From Melieria omissa (taxonomy: Eukaryota > Arthropoda > Insecta > Diptera > Ulidiidae), in assembly GCA_963971225.1 (NCBI GenBank), contig OZ020270.1:1-64000 (forward strand): a stretch of DNA of 64,000 nt, given 5' to 3'. How positions within the stretch are numbered: position 1 is the stretch's first letter; every line of letters starts with the position of its first letter. The notes beneath the pieces were generated by a model that made no database searches, had not been told where the DNA came from, and was given only the letters and a program-made list of their open reading frames with translations. Both the position numbers and the translations under genes were made by a program. Positions 35,341-49,700 of this stretch are shown here, one piece after another.

Positions 35341-38300
35341 AAAAAAAACCCCTTAAAATGTAGCTAGAGATTGCAGCTTTATCAAATTAAATCAATAATT
35401 CGATTACTATTCGGCAATCATGAACAGATCGATGCGCAAGAGTGACATTAAATGGCTGCCTACTGCAAAATCGATAAAATGCTTGTAAAATATGAATTTC
35501 TAGGTTTATCGAAAAAATAATACCCTTAAAACCTAACTGGAGTCTTCAGATTTCATAAATGGGGTCAATCTTCTCGCTATCTTAAAGGACGAAAGATAAT
35601 TTCGTTGTGGAAAAATGATATCGGCCACATGATACATCTGCATAACCAATGAAATGCTTGTGGAAGCTAAATGCGCACGGTCACATTAATCAAAATGGCG
35701 TCAAAATTAAGCAAGAGTTACCACTTTTCACCAATGGGGTAAATACCAAAAATATCCGACCAGCCGCATGACATAATATATGGCCAAGGTTGGCATGCAC
35801 AATATGGTGATTAGTTAAAAATTTTTAAAAATTTATCGGAATTATGGCTGTTAAATCTTGACGGATAATCGGATTTTAATAAATTATATCTTATTATTTA
35901 GCTAGTCTCTTAAGCTTACCATAATGTTATCAATCATCCTGCTATCCCTTGAGATGCGAAAGCAAATCGATATGGAACGGTGACTTTGACCAAATTGCAA
36001 CTTGTGCGCAACCACTAAAATGCTTGTCAACACCAAATGCATAAAAGCATATTAATAATTGACCCCTTAAAATTTAGCTAGAGTCTTAAGCTTTATATAT
36101 TGGTCCCTAACTTTTCATTATCCTTCAGGAATAATGAGCATATCGATGCGCAAGGATAACATTGAAAAACTGCCTATTACAAAATACACACTCACCACTA
36201 AAGTGCTTATAGAATCCAAACGCGTATGGTTACCTTAATAAAAAAAACCCCTTAAAATGTAGCTAGAGATTGCAGCTTTATCAAATTAAATCAATAATTC
36301 GATTACTATTCGGCAATCATGAACAGATCGATGCGCAAGAGTGACATTAAATGGCTGCCTACTGCAAAATCGATAAAATGCTTGTAAAATATGAATTTCT
36401 AGGTTTATCGAAAAAATAATACCCTTAAAACCTAACTGGAGTCTTCAGATTTCATAAATGGGGTCAATCTTCTCGCTATCTTAAAGGACGAAAGATAATT
36501 TCGTTGTGGAAAAATGATATCGGCCACATGATACATCTGCATAACCAATGAAATGCTTGTGGAAGCTAAATGCGCACGGTCACATTAATCAAAATGGCGT
36601 CAAAATTAAGCAAGAGTTACCACTTTTCACCAATGGGGTAAATACCAAAAATATCCGACCAGCCGCATGACATAATATATGGCCAAGGTTGGCATGCACA
36701 ATATGGTGATTAGTTAAAAATTTTTAAAAATTTATCGGAATTATGGCTGTTAAATCTTGACGGATAATCGGATTTTAATAAATTATATCTTATTATTTAG
36801 CTAGTCTCTTAAGCTTACCATAATGTTATCAATCATCCTGCTATCCCTTGAGATGCGAAAGCAAATCGATATGGAACGGTGACTTTGACCAAATTGCAAC
36901 TTGTGCGCAACCACTAAAATGCTTGTCAACACCAAATGCATAAAAGCATATTAATAATTGACCCCTTAAAATTTAGCTAGAGTCTTAAGCTTTATATATT
37001 GGTCCCTAACTTTTCATTATCCTTCAGGAATAATGAGCATATCGATGCGCAAGGATAACATTGAAAAACTGCCTATTACAAAATACACACTCACCACTAA
37101 AGTGCTTATAGAATCCAAACGCGTATGGTTACCTTAATAAAAAAAAACCCCTTAAAATGTAGCTAGAGATTGCAGCTTTATCAAATTAAATCAATAATTC
37201 GATTACTATTCGGCAATCATGAACAGATCGATGCGCAAGAGTGACATTAAATGGCTGCCTACTGCAAAATCGAAAAAATGCTTGTAAAATATGAATTTCT
37301 AGGTTTATCGAAAAAATAATACCCTTAAAACCTAACTGGAGTCTTCAGATTTCATAAATGGGGTCAATCTTCTCGCTATCTTAAAGGACGAAAGATAATT
37401 TCGTTGTGGAAAAATGATATCGGCCACATGATACATCTGCATAACCAATGAAATGCTTGTGGAAGCTAAATGCGCACGGTCACATTAATCAAAATGGCGT
37501 CAAAATTAAGCAAGAGTTACCACTTTTCACCAATGGGGTAAATACCAAAAATATCCGACCAGCCGCATGACATAATATATGGCCAAGGTTGGCATGCACA
37601 ATATGGTGATTAGTTAAAAATTTTTAAAAATTTATCGGAATTATGGCTGTTAAATCTTGACGGATAATCGGATTTTAATAAATTATATCTTATTATTTAG
37701 CTAGTCTCTTAAGCTTACCATAATGTTATCAATCATCCTGCTATCCCTTGAGATGCGAAAGCAAATCGATATGGAACGGTGACTTTGACCAAATTGCAAC
37801 TTGTGCGCAACCACTAAAATGCTTGTCAACACCAAATGCATAAAAGCATATTAATAATTGACCCCTTAAAATTTAGCTAGAGTCTTAAGCTTTATATATT
37901 GGTCCCTAACTTTTCATTATCCTTCAGGAATAATGAGCATATCGATGCGCAAGGATAACATTGAAAAACTGCCTATTACAAAATACACACTCACCACTAA
38001 AGTGCTTATAGAATCCAAACGCGTATGGTTACCTTAATAAAAAAAACCCCTTAAAATGTAGCTAGAGATTGCAGCTTTATCAAATTAAATCAATAATTCG
38101 ATTACTATTCGGCAATCATGAACAGATCGATGCGCAAGAGTGACATTAAATGGCTGCCTACTGCAAAATCGATAAAATGCTTGTAAAATATGAATTTCTA
38201 GGTTTATCGAAAAAATAATACCCTTAAAACCTAACTGGAGTCTTCAGATTTCATAAATGGGGTCAATCTTCTCGCTATCTTAAAGGACGAAAGATAATTT

Positions 38301-40736
38301 CGTTGTGGAAAAATGATATCGGCCACATGATACATCTGCATAACCAATGAAATGCTTGTGGAAGCTAAATGCGCACGGTCACATTAATCAAAATGGCGTC
38401 AAAATTAAGCAAGAGTTACCACTTTTCACCAATGGGGTAAATACCAAAAATATCCGACCAGCCGCATGACATAATATATGGCCAAGGTTGGCATGCACAA
38501 TATGGTGATTAGTTAAAAATTTTTAAAAATTTATCGGAATTATGGCTGTTAAATCTTGACGGATAATCGGATTTTAATAAATTATATCTTATTATTTAGC
38601 TAGTCTCTTAAGCTTACCATAATGTTATCAATCATCCTGCTATCCCTTGAGATGCGAAAGCAAATCGATATGGAACGGTGACTTTGACCAAATTGCAACT
38701 TGTGCGCAACCACTAAAATGCTTGTCAACACCAAATGCATAAAAGCATATTAATAATTGACCCCTTAAAATTTAGCTAGAGTCTTAAGCTTTATATATTG
38801 GTCCCTAACTTTTCATTATCCTTCAGGAATAATGAGCATATCGATGCGCAAGGATAACATTGAAAAACTGCCTATTACAAAATACACACTCACCACTAAA
38901 GTGCTTATAGAATCCAAACGCGTATGGTTACCTTAATAAAAAAAACCCCTTAAAATGTAGCTAGAGATTGCAGCTTTATCAAATTAAATCAATAATTCGA
39001 TTACTATTCGGCAATCATGAACAGATCGATGCGCAAGAGTGACATTAAATGGCTGCCTACTGCAAAATCGATAAAATGCTTGTAAAATATGAATTTCTAG
39101 GTTTATCGAAAAAATAATACCCTTAAAACCTAACTGGAGTCTTCAGATTTCATAAATGGGGTCAATCTTCTCGCTATCTTAAAGGACGAAAGATAATTTC
39201 GTTGTGGAAAAATGATATCGGCCACATGATACATCTGCATAACCAATGAAATGCTTGTGGAAGCTAAATGCGCACGGTCACATTAATCAAAATGGCGTCA
39301 AAATTAAGCAAGAGTTACCACTTTTCACCAATGGGGTAAATACCAAAAATATCCGACCAGCCGCATGACATAATATATGGCCAAGGTTGGCATGCACAAT
39401 ATGGTGATTAGTTAAAAATTTTTAAAAATTTATCGGAATTATGGCTGTTAAATCTTGACGGATAATCGGATTTTAATAAATTATATCTTATTATTTAGCT
39501 AGTCTCTTAAGCTTACCATAATGTTATCAATCATCCTGCTATCCCTTGAGATGCGAAAGCAAATCGATATGGAACGGTGACTTTGACCAAATTGCAACTT
39601 GTGCGCAACCACTAAAATGCTTGTCAACACCAAATGCATAAAAGCATATTAATAATTGACCCCTTAAAATTTAGCTAGAGTCTTAAGCTTTATATATTGG
39701 TCCCTAACTTTTCATTATCCTTCAGGAATAATGAGCATATCGATGCGCAAGGATAACATTGAAAAACTGCCTATTACAAAATACACACTCACCACTAAAG
39801 TGCTTATAGAATCCAAACGCGTATGGTTACCTTAATAAAAAAAAACCCCTTAAAATGTAGCTAGAGATTGCAGCTTTATCAAATTAAATCAATAATTCGA
39901 TTACTATTCGGCAATCATGAACAGATCGATGCGCAAGAGTGACATTAAATGGCTGCCTACTGCAAAATCGAAAAAATGCTTGTAAAATATGAATTTCTAG
40001 GTTTATCGAAAAAATAATACCCTTAAAACCTAACTGGAGTCTTCAGATTTCATAAATGGGGTCAATCTTCTCGCTATCTTAAAGGACGAAAGATAATTTC
40101 GTTGTGGAAAAATGATATCGGCCACATGATACATCTGCATAACCAATGAAATGCTTGTGGAAGCTAAATGCGCACGGTCACATTAATCAAAATGGCGTCA
40201 AAATTAAGCAAGAGTTACCACTTTTCACCAATGGGGTAAATACCAAAAATATCCGACCAGCCGCATGACATAATATATGGCCAAGGTTGGCATGCACAAT
40301 ATGGTGATTAGTTAAAAATTTTTAAAAATTTATCGGAATTATGGCTGTTAAATCTTGACGGATAATCGGATTTTAATAAATTATATCTTATTATTTAGCT
40401 AGTCTCTTAAGCTTACCATAATGTTATCAATCATCCTGCTATCCCTTGAGATGCGAAAGCAAATCGATATGGAACGGTGACTTTGACCAAATTGCAACTT
40501 GTGCGCAACCACTAAAATGCTTGTCAACACCAAATGCATAAAAGCATATTAATAATTGACCCCTTAAAATTTAGCTAGAGTCTTAAGCTTTATATATTGG
40601 TCCCTAACTTTTCATTATCCTTCAGGAATAATGAGCATATCGATGCGCAAGGATAACATTGAAAAACTGCCTATTACAAAATACACACTCACCACTAAAG
40701 TGCTTATAGAATCCAAACGCGTATGGTTACCTTAAT
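35341..40736. repeat. Three-unit super-repeat (H3-H3-H1), two copies of 2,698 bp
   Basis: Measured from A-runs, unit types run H3 (35341), H3 (36240), H1 (37139), H3 (38039), H3 (38938), H1 (39837), then H3 (40737). The two trimers are each 2,698 bp because each holds two 899-bp H3 units. The same order H3-H3-H1-H3 recurs from 46136 to 48834. Confidence 0.8.
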
Positions 40737-43700
40737 AAAAAAAACCCCTTAAAATGTAGCTAGAGATTGCAGCTTTATCAAATTAAATCAATAATTCGAT
40801 TACTATTCGGCAATCATGAACAGATCGATGCGCAAGAGTGACATTAAATGGCTGCCTACTGCAAAATCGATAAAATGCTTGTAAAATATGAATTTCTAGG
40901 TTTATCGAAAAAATAATACCCTTAAAACCTAACTGGAGTCTTCAGATTTCATAAATGGGGTCAATCTTCTCGCTATCTTAAAGGACGAAAGATAATTTCG
41001 TTGTGGAAAAATGATATCGGCCACATGATACATCTGCATAACCAATGAAATGCTTGTGGAAGCTAAATGCGCACGGTCACATTAATCAAAATGGCGTCAA
41101 AATTAAGCAAGAGTTACCACTTTTCACCAATGGGGTAAATACCAAAAATATCCGACCAGCCGCATGACATAATATATGGCCAAGGTTGGCATGCACAATA
41201 TGGTGATTAGTTAAAAATTTTTAAAAATTTATCGGAATTATGGCTGTTAAATCTTGACGGATAATCGGATTTTAATAAATTATATCTTATTATTTAGCTA
41301 GTCTCTTAAGCTTACCATAATGTTATCAATCATCCTGCTATCCCTTGAGATGCGAAAGCAAATCGATATGGAACGGTGACTTTGACCAAATTGCAACTTG
41401 TGCGCAACCACTAAAATGCTTGTCAACACCAAATGCATAAAAGCATATTAATAATTGACCCCTTAAAATTTAGCTAGAGTCTTAAGCTTTATATATTGGT
41501 CCCTAACTTTTCATTATCCTTCAGGAATAATGAGCATATCGATGCGCAAGGATAACATTGAAAAACTGCCTATTACAAAATACACACTCACCACTAAAGT
41601 GCTTATAGAATCCAAACGCGTATGGTTACCTTAATAAAAAAAAACCCCTTAAAATGTAGCTAGAGATTGCAGCTTTATCAAATTAAATCAATAATTCGAT
41701 TACTATTCGGCAATCATGAACAGATCGATGCGCAAGAGTGACATTAAATGGCTGCCTACTGCAAAATCGAAAAAATGCTTGTAAAATATGAATTTCTAGG
41801 TTTATCGAAAAAATAATACCCTTAAAACCTAACTGGAGTCTTCAGATTTCATAAATGGGGTCAATCTTCTCGCTATCTTAAAGGACGAAAGATAATTTCG
41901 TTGTGGAAAAATGATATCGGCCACATGATACATCTGCATAACCAATGAAATGCTTGTGGAAGCTAAATGCGCACGGTCACATTAATCAAAATGGCGTCAA
42001 AATTAAGCAAGAGTTACCACTTTTCACCAATGGGGTAAATACCAAAAATATCCGACCAGCCGCATGACATAATATATGGCCAAGGTTGGCATGCACAATA
42101 TGGTGATTAGTTAAAAATTTTTAAAAATTTATCGGAATTATGGCTGTTAAATCTTGACGGATAATCGGATTTTAATAAATTATATCTTATTATTTAGCTA
42201 GTCTCTTAAGCTTACCATAATGTTATCAATCATCCTGCTATCCCTTGAGATGCGAAAGCAAATCGATATGGAACGGTGACTTTGACCAAATTGCAACTTG
42301 TGCGCAACCACTAAAATGCTTGTCAACACCAAATGCATAAAAGCATATTAATAATTGACCCCTTAAAATTTAGCTAGAGTCTTAAGCTTTATATATTGGT
42401 CCCTAACTTTTCATTATCCTTCAGGAATAATGAGCATATCGATGCGCAAGGATAACATTGAAAAACTGCCTATTACAAAATACACACTCACCACTAAAGT
42501 GCTTATAGAATCCAAACGCGTATGGTTACCTTAATAAAAAAAAACCCCTTAAAATGTAGCTAGAGATTGCAGCTTTATCAAATTAAATCAATAATTCGAT
42601 TACTATTCGGCAATCATGAACAGATCGATGCGCAAGAGTGACATTAAATGGCTGCCTACTGCAAAATCGAAAAAATGCTTGTAAAATATGAATTTCTAGG
42701 TTTATCGAAAAAATAATACCCTTAAAACCTAACTGGAGTCTTCAGATTTCATAAATGGGGTCAATCTTCTCGCTATCTTAAAGGACGAAAGATAATTTCG
42801 TTGTGGAAAAATGATATCGGCCACATGATACATCTGCATAACCAATGAAATGCTTGTGGAAGCTAAATGCGCACGGTCACATTAATCAAAATGGCGTCAA
42901 AATTAAGCAAGAGTTACCACTTTTCACCAATGGGGTAAATACCAAAAATATCCGACCAGCCGCATGACATAATATATGGCCAAGGTTGGCATGCACAATA
43001 TGGTGATTAGTTAAAAATTTTTAAAAATTTATCGGAATTATGGCTGTTAAATCTTGACGGATAATCGGATTTTAATAAATTATATCTTATTATTTAGCTA
43101 GTCTCTTAAGCTTACCATAATGTTATCAATCATCCTGCTATCCCTTGAGATGCGAAAGCAAATCGATATGGAACGGTGACTTTGACCAAATTGCAACTTG
43201 TGCGCAACCACTAAAATGCTTGTCAACACCAAATGCATAAAAGCATATTAATAATTGACCCCTTAAAATTTAGCTAGAGTCTTAAGCTTTATATATTGGT
43301 CCCTAACTTTTCATTATCCTTCAGGAATAATGAGCATATCGATGCGCAAGGATAACATTGAAAAACTGCCTATTACAAAATACACACTCACCACTAAAGT
43401 GCTTATAGAATCCAAACGCGTATGGTTACCTTAATAAAAAAAAACCCCTTAAAATGTAGCTAGAGATTGCAGCTTTATCAAATTAAATCAATAATTCGAT
43501 TACTATTCGGCAATCATGAACAGATCGATGCGCAAGAGTGACATTAAATGGCTGCCTACTGCAAAATCGAAAAAATGCTTGTAAAATATGAATTTCTAGG
43601 TTTATCGAAAAAATAATACCCTTAAAACCTAACTGGAGTCTTCAGATTTCATAAATGGGGTCAATCTTCTCGCTATCTTAAAGGACGAAAGATAATTTCG

Positions 43701-46700
43701 TTGTGGAAAAATGATATCGGCCACATGATACATCTGCATAACCAATGAAATGCTTGTGGAAGCTAAATGCGCACGGTCACATTAATCAAAATGGCGTCAA
43801 AATTAAGCAAGAGTTACCACTTTTCACCAATGGGGTAAATACCAAAAATATCCGACCAGCCGCATGACATAATATATGGCCAAGGTTGGCATGCACAATA
43901 TGGTGATTAGTTAAAAATTTTTAAAAATTTATCGGAATTATGGCTGTTAAATCTTGACGGATAATCGGATTTTAATAAATTATATCTTATTATTTAGCTA
44001 GTCTCTTAAGCTTACCATAATGTTATCAATCATCCTGCTATCCCTTGAGATGCGAAAGCAAATCGATATGGAACGGTGACTTTGACCAAATTGCAACTTG
44101 TGCGCAACCACTAAAATGCTTGTCAACACCAAATGCATAAAAGCATATTAATAATTGACCCCTTAAAATTTAGCTAGAGTCTTAAGCTTTATATATTGGT
44201 CCCTAACTTTTCATTATCCTTCAGGAATAATGAGCATATCGATGCGCAAGGATAACATTGAAAAACTGCCTATTACAAAATACACACTCACCACTAAAGT
44301 GCTTATAGAATCCAAACGCGTATGGTTACCTTAATAAAAAAAAACCCCTTAAAATGTAGCTAGAGATTGCAGCTTTATCAAATTAAATCAATAATTCGAT
44401 TACTATTCGGCAATCATGAACAGATCGATGCGCAAGAGTGACATTAAATGGCTGCCTACTGCAAAATCGAAAAAATGCTTGTAAAATATGAATTTCTAGG
44501 TTTATCGAAAAAATAATACCCTTAAAACCTAACTGGAGTCTTCAGATTTCATAAATGGGGTCAATCTTCTCGCTATCTTAAAGGACGAAAGATAATTTCG
44601 TTGTGGAAAAATGATATCGGCCACATGATACATCTGCATAACCAATGAAATGCTTGTGGAAGCTAAATGCGCACGGTCACATTAATCAAAATGGCGTCAA
44701 AATTAAGCAAGAGTTACCACTTTTCACCAATGGGGTAAATACCAAAAATATCCGACCAGCCGCATGACATAATATATGGCCAAGGTTGGCATGCACAATA
44801 TGGTGATTAGTTAAAAATTTTTAAAAATTTATCGGAATTATGGCTGTTAAATCTTGACGGATAATCGGATTTTAATAAATTATATCTTATTATTTAGCTA
44901 GTCTCTTAAGCTTACCATAATGTTATCAATCATCCTGCTATCCCTTGAGATGCGAAAGCAAATCGATATGGAACGGTGACTTTGACCAAATTGCAACTTG
45001 TGCGCAACCACTAAAATGCTTGTCAACACCAAATGCATAAAAGCATATTAATAATTGACCCCTTAAAATTTAGCTAGAGTCTTAAGCTTTATATATTGGT
45101 CCCTAACTTTTCATTATCCTTCAGGAATAATGAGCATATCGATGCGCAAGGATAACATTGAAAAACTGCCTATTACAAAATACACACTCACCACTAAAGT
45201 GCTTATAGAATCCAAACGCGTATGGTTACCTTAATAAAAAAAAACCCCTTAAAATGTAGCTAGAGATTGCAGCTTTATCAAATTAAATCAATAATTCGAT
45301 TACTATTCGGCAATCATGAACAGATCGATGCGCAAGAGTGACATTAAATGGCTGCCTACTGCAAAATCGAAAAAATGCTTGTAAAATATGAATTTCTAGG
45401 TTTATCGAAAAAATAATACCCTTAAAACCTAACTGGAGTCTTCAGATTTCATAAATGGGGTCAATCTTCTCGCTATCTTAAAGGACGAAAGATAATTTCG
45501 TTGTGGAAAAATGATATCGGCCACATGATACATCTGCATAACCAATGAAATGCTTGTGGAAGCTAAATGCGCACGGTCACATTAATCAAAATGGCGTCAA
45601 AATTAAGCAAGAGTTACCACTTTTCACCAATGGGGTAAATACCAAAAATATCCGACCAGCCGCATGACATAATATATGGCCAAGGTTGGCATGCACAATA
45701 TGGTGATTAGTTAAAAATTTTTAAAAATTTATCGGAATTATGGCTGTTAAATCTTGACGGATAATCGGATTTTAATAAATTATATCTTATTATTTAGCTA
45801 GTCTCTTAAGCTTACCATAATGTTATCAATCATCCTGCTATCCCTTGAGATGCGAAAGCAAATCGATATGGAACGGTGACTTTGACCAAATTGCAACTTG
45901 TGCGCAACCACTAAAATGCTTGTCAACACCAAATGCATAAAAGCATATTAATAATTGACCCCTTAAAATTTAGCTAGAGTCTTAAGCTTTATATATTGGT
46001 CCCTAACTTTTCATTATCCTTCAGGAATAATGAGCATATCGATGCGCAAGGATAACATTGAAAAACTGCCTATTACAAAATACACACTCACCACTAAAGT
46101 GCTTATAGAATCCAAACGCGTATGGTTACCTTAATAAAAAAAACCCCTTAAAATGTAGCTAGAGATTGCAGCTTTATCAAATTAAATCAATAATTCGATT
46201 ACTATTCGGCAATCATGAACAGATCGATGCGCAAGAGTGACATTAAATGGCTGCCTACTGCAAAATCGATAAAATGCTTGTAAAATATGAATTTCTAGGT
46301 TTATCGAAAAAATAATACCCTTAAAACCTAACTGGAGTCTTCAGATTTCATAAATGGGGTCAATCTTCTCGCTATCTTAAAGGACGAAAGATAATTTCGT
46401 TGTGGAAAAATGATATCGGCCACATGATACATCTGCATAACCAATGAAATGCTTGTGGAAGCTAAATGCGCACGGTCACATTAATCAAAATGGCGTCAAA
46501 ATTAAGCAAGAGTTACCACTTTTCACCAATGGGGTAAATACCAAAAATATCCGACCAGCCGCATGACATAATATATGGCCAAGGTTGGCATGCACAATAT
46601 GGTGATTAGTTAAAAATTTTTAAAAATTTATCGGAATTATGGCTGTTAAATCTTGACGGATAATCGGATTTTAATAAATTATATCTTATTATTTAGCTAG

Positions 46701-49700
46701 TCTCTTAAGCTTACCATAATGTTATCAATCATCCTGCTATCCCTTGAGATGCGAAAGCAAATCGATATGGAACGGTGACTTTGACCAAATTGCAACTTGT
46801 GCGCAACCACTAAAATGCTTGTCAACACCAAATGCATAAAAGCATATTAATAATTGACCCCTTAAAATTTAGCTAGAGTCTTAAGCTTTATATATTGGTC
46901 CCTAACTTTTCATTATCCTTCAGGAATAATGAGCATATCGATGCGCAAGGATAACATTGAAAAACTGCCTATTACAAAATACACACTCACCACTAAAGTG
47001 CTTATAGAATCCAAACGCGTATGGTTACCTTAATAAAAAAAACCCCTTAAAATGTAGCTAGAGATTGCAGCTTTATCAAATTAAATCAATAATTCGATTA
47101 CTATTCGGCAATCATGAACAGATCGATGCGCAAGAGTGACATTAAATGGCTGCCTACTGCAAAATCGATAAAATGCTTGTAAAATATGAATTTCTAGGTT
47201 TATCGAAAAAATAATACCCTTAAAACCTAACTGGAGTCTTCAGATTTCATAAATGGGGTCAATCTTCTCGCTATCTTAAAGGACGAAAGATAATTTCGTT
47301 GTGGAAAAATGATATCGGCCACATGATACATCTGCATAACCAATGAAATGCTTGTGGAAGCTAAATGCGCACGGTCACATTAATCAAAATGGCGTCAAAA
47401 TTAAGCAAGAGTTACCACTTTTCACCAATGGGGTAAATACCAAAAATATCCGACCAGCCGCATGACATAATATATGGCCAAGGTTGGCATGCACAATATG
47501 GTGATTAGTTAAAAATTTTTAAAAATTTATCGGAATTATGGCTGTTAAATCTTGACGGATAATCGGATTTTAATAAATTATATCTTATTATTTAGCTAGT
47601 CTCTTAAGCTTACCATAATGTTATCAATCATCCTGCTATCCCTTGAGATGCGAAAGCAAATCGATATGGAACGGTGACTTTGACCAAATTGCAACTTGTG
47701 CGCAACCACTAAAATGCTTGTCAACACCAAATGCATAAAAGCATATTAATAATTGACCCCTTAAAATTTAGCTAGAGTCTTAAGCTTTATATATTGGTCC
47801 CTAACTTTTCATTATCCTTCAGGAATAATGAGCATATCGATGCGCAAGGATAACATTGAAAAACTGCCTATTACAAAATACACACTCACCACTAAAGTGC
47901 TTATAGAATCCAAACGCGTATGGTTACCTTAATAAAAAAAAACCCCTTAAAATGTAGCTAGAGATTGCAGCTTTATCAAATTAAATCAATAATTCGATTA
48001 CTATTCGGCAATCATGAACAGATCGATGCGCAAGAGTGACATTAAATGGCTGCCTACTGCAAAATCGAAAAAATGCTTGTAAAATATGAATTTCTAGGTT
48101 TATCGAAAAAATAATACCCTTAAAACCTAACTGGAGTCTTCAGATTTCATAAATGGGGTCAATCTTCTCGCTATCTTAAAGGACGAAAGATAATTTCGTT
48201 GTGGAAAAATGATATCGGCCACATGATACATCTGCATAACCAATGAAATGCTTGTGGAAGCTAAATGCGCACGGTCACATTAATCAAAATGGCGTCAAAA
48301 TTAAGCAAGAGTTACCACTTTTCACCAATGGGGTAAATACCAAAAATATCCGACCAGCCGCATGACATAATATATGGCCAAGGTTGGCATGCACAATATG
48401 GTGATTAGTTAAAAATTTTTAAAAATTTATCGGAATTATGGCTGTTAAATCTTGACGGATAATCGGATTTTAATAAATTATATCTTATTATTTAGCTAGT
48501 CTCTTAAGCTTACCATAATGTTATCAATCATCCTGCTATCCCTTGAGATGCGAAAGCAAATCGATATGGAACGGTGACTTTGACCAAATTGCAACTTGTG
48601 CGCAACCACTAAAATGCTTGTCAACACCAAATGCATAAAAGCATATTAATAATTGACCCCTTAAAATTTAGCTAGAGTCTTAAGCTTTATATATTGGTCC
48701 CTAACTTTTCATTATCCTTCAGGAATAATGAGCATATCGATGCGCAAGGATAACATTGAAAAACTGCCTATTACAAAATACACACTCACCACTAAAGTGC
48801 TTATAGAATCCAAACGCGTATGGTTACCTTAATAAAAAAAACCCCTTAAAATGTAGCTAGAGATTGCAGCTTTATCAAATTAAATCAATAATTCGATTAC
48901 TATTCGGCAATCATGAACAGATCGATGCGCAAGAGTGACATTAAATGGCTGCCTACTGCAAAATCGATAAAATGCTTGTAAAATATGAATTTCTAGGTTT
49001 ATCGAAAAAATAATACCCTTAAAACCTAACTGGAGTCTTCAGATTTCATAAATGGGGTCAATCTTCTCGCTATCTTAAAGGACGAAAGATAATTTCGTTG
49101 TGGAAAAATGATATCGGCCACATGATACATCTGCATAACCAATGAAATGCTTGTGGAAGCTAAATGCGCACGGTCACATTAATCAAAATGGCGTCAAAAT
49201 TAAGCAAGAGTTACCACTTTTCACCAATGGGGTAAATACCAAAAATATCCGACCAGCCGCATGACATAATATATGGCCAAGGTTGGCATGCACAATATGG
49301 TGATTAGTTAAAAATTTTTAAAAATTTATCGGAATTATGGCTGTTAAATCTTGACGGATAATCGGATTTTAATAAATTATATCTTATTATTTAGCTAGTC
49401 TCTTAAGCTTACCATAATGTTATCAATCATCCTGCTATCCCTTGAGATGCGAAAGCAAATCGATATGGAACGGTGACTTTGACCAAATTGCAACTTGTGC
49501 GCAACCACTAAAATGCTTGTCAACACCAAATGCATAAAAGCATATTAATAATTGACCCCTTAAAATTTAGCTAGAGTCTTAAGCTTTATATATTGGTCCC
49601 TAACTTTTCATTATCCTTCAGGAATAATGAGCATATCGATGCGCAAGGATAACATTGAAAAACTGCCTATTACAAAATACACACTCACCACTAAAGTGCT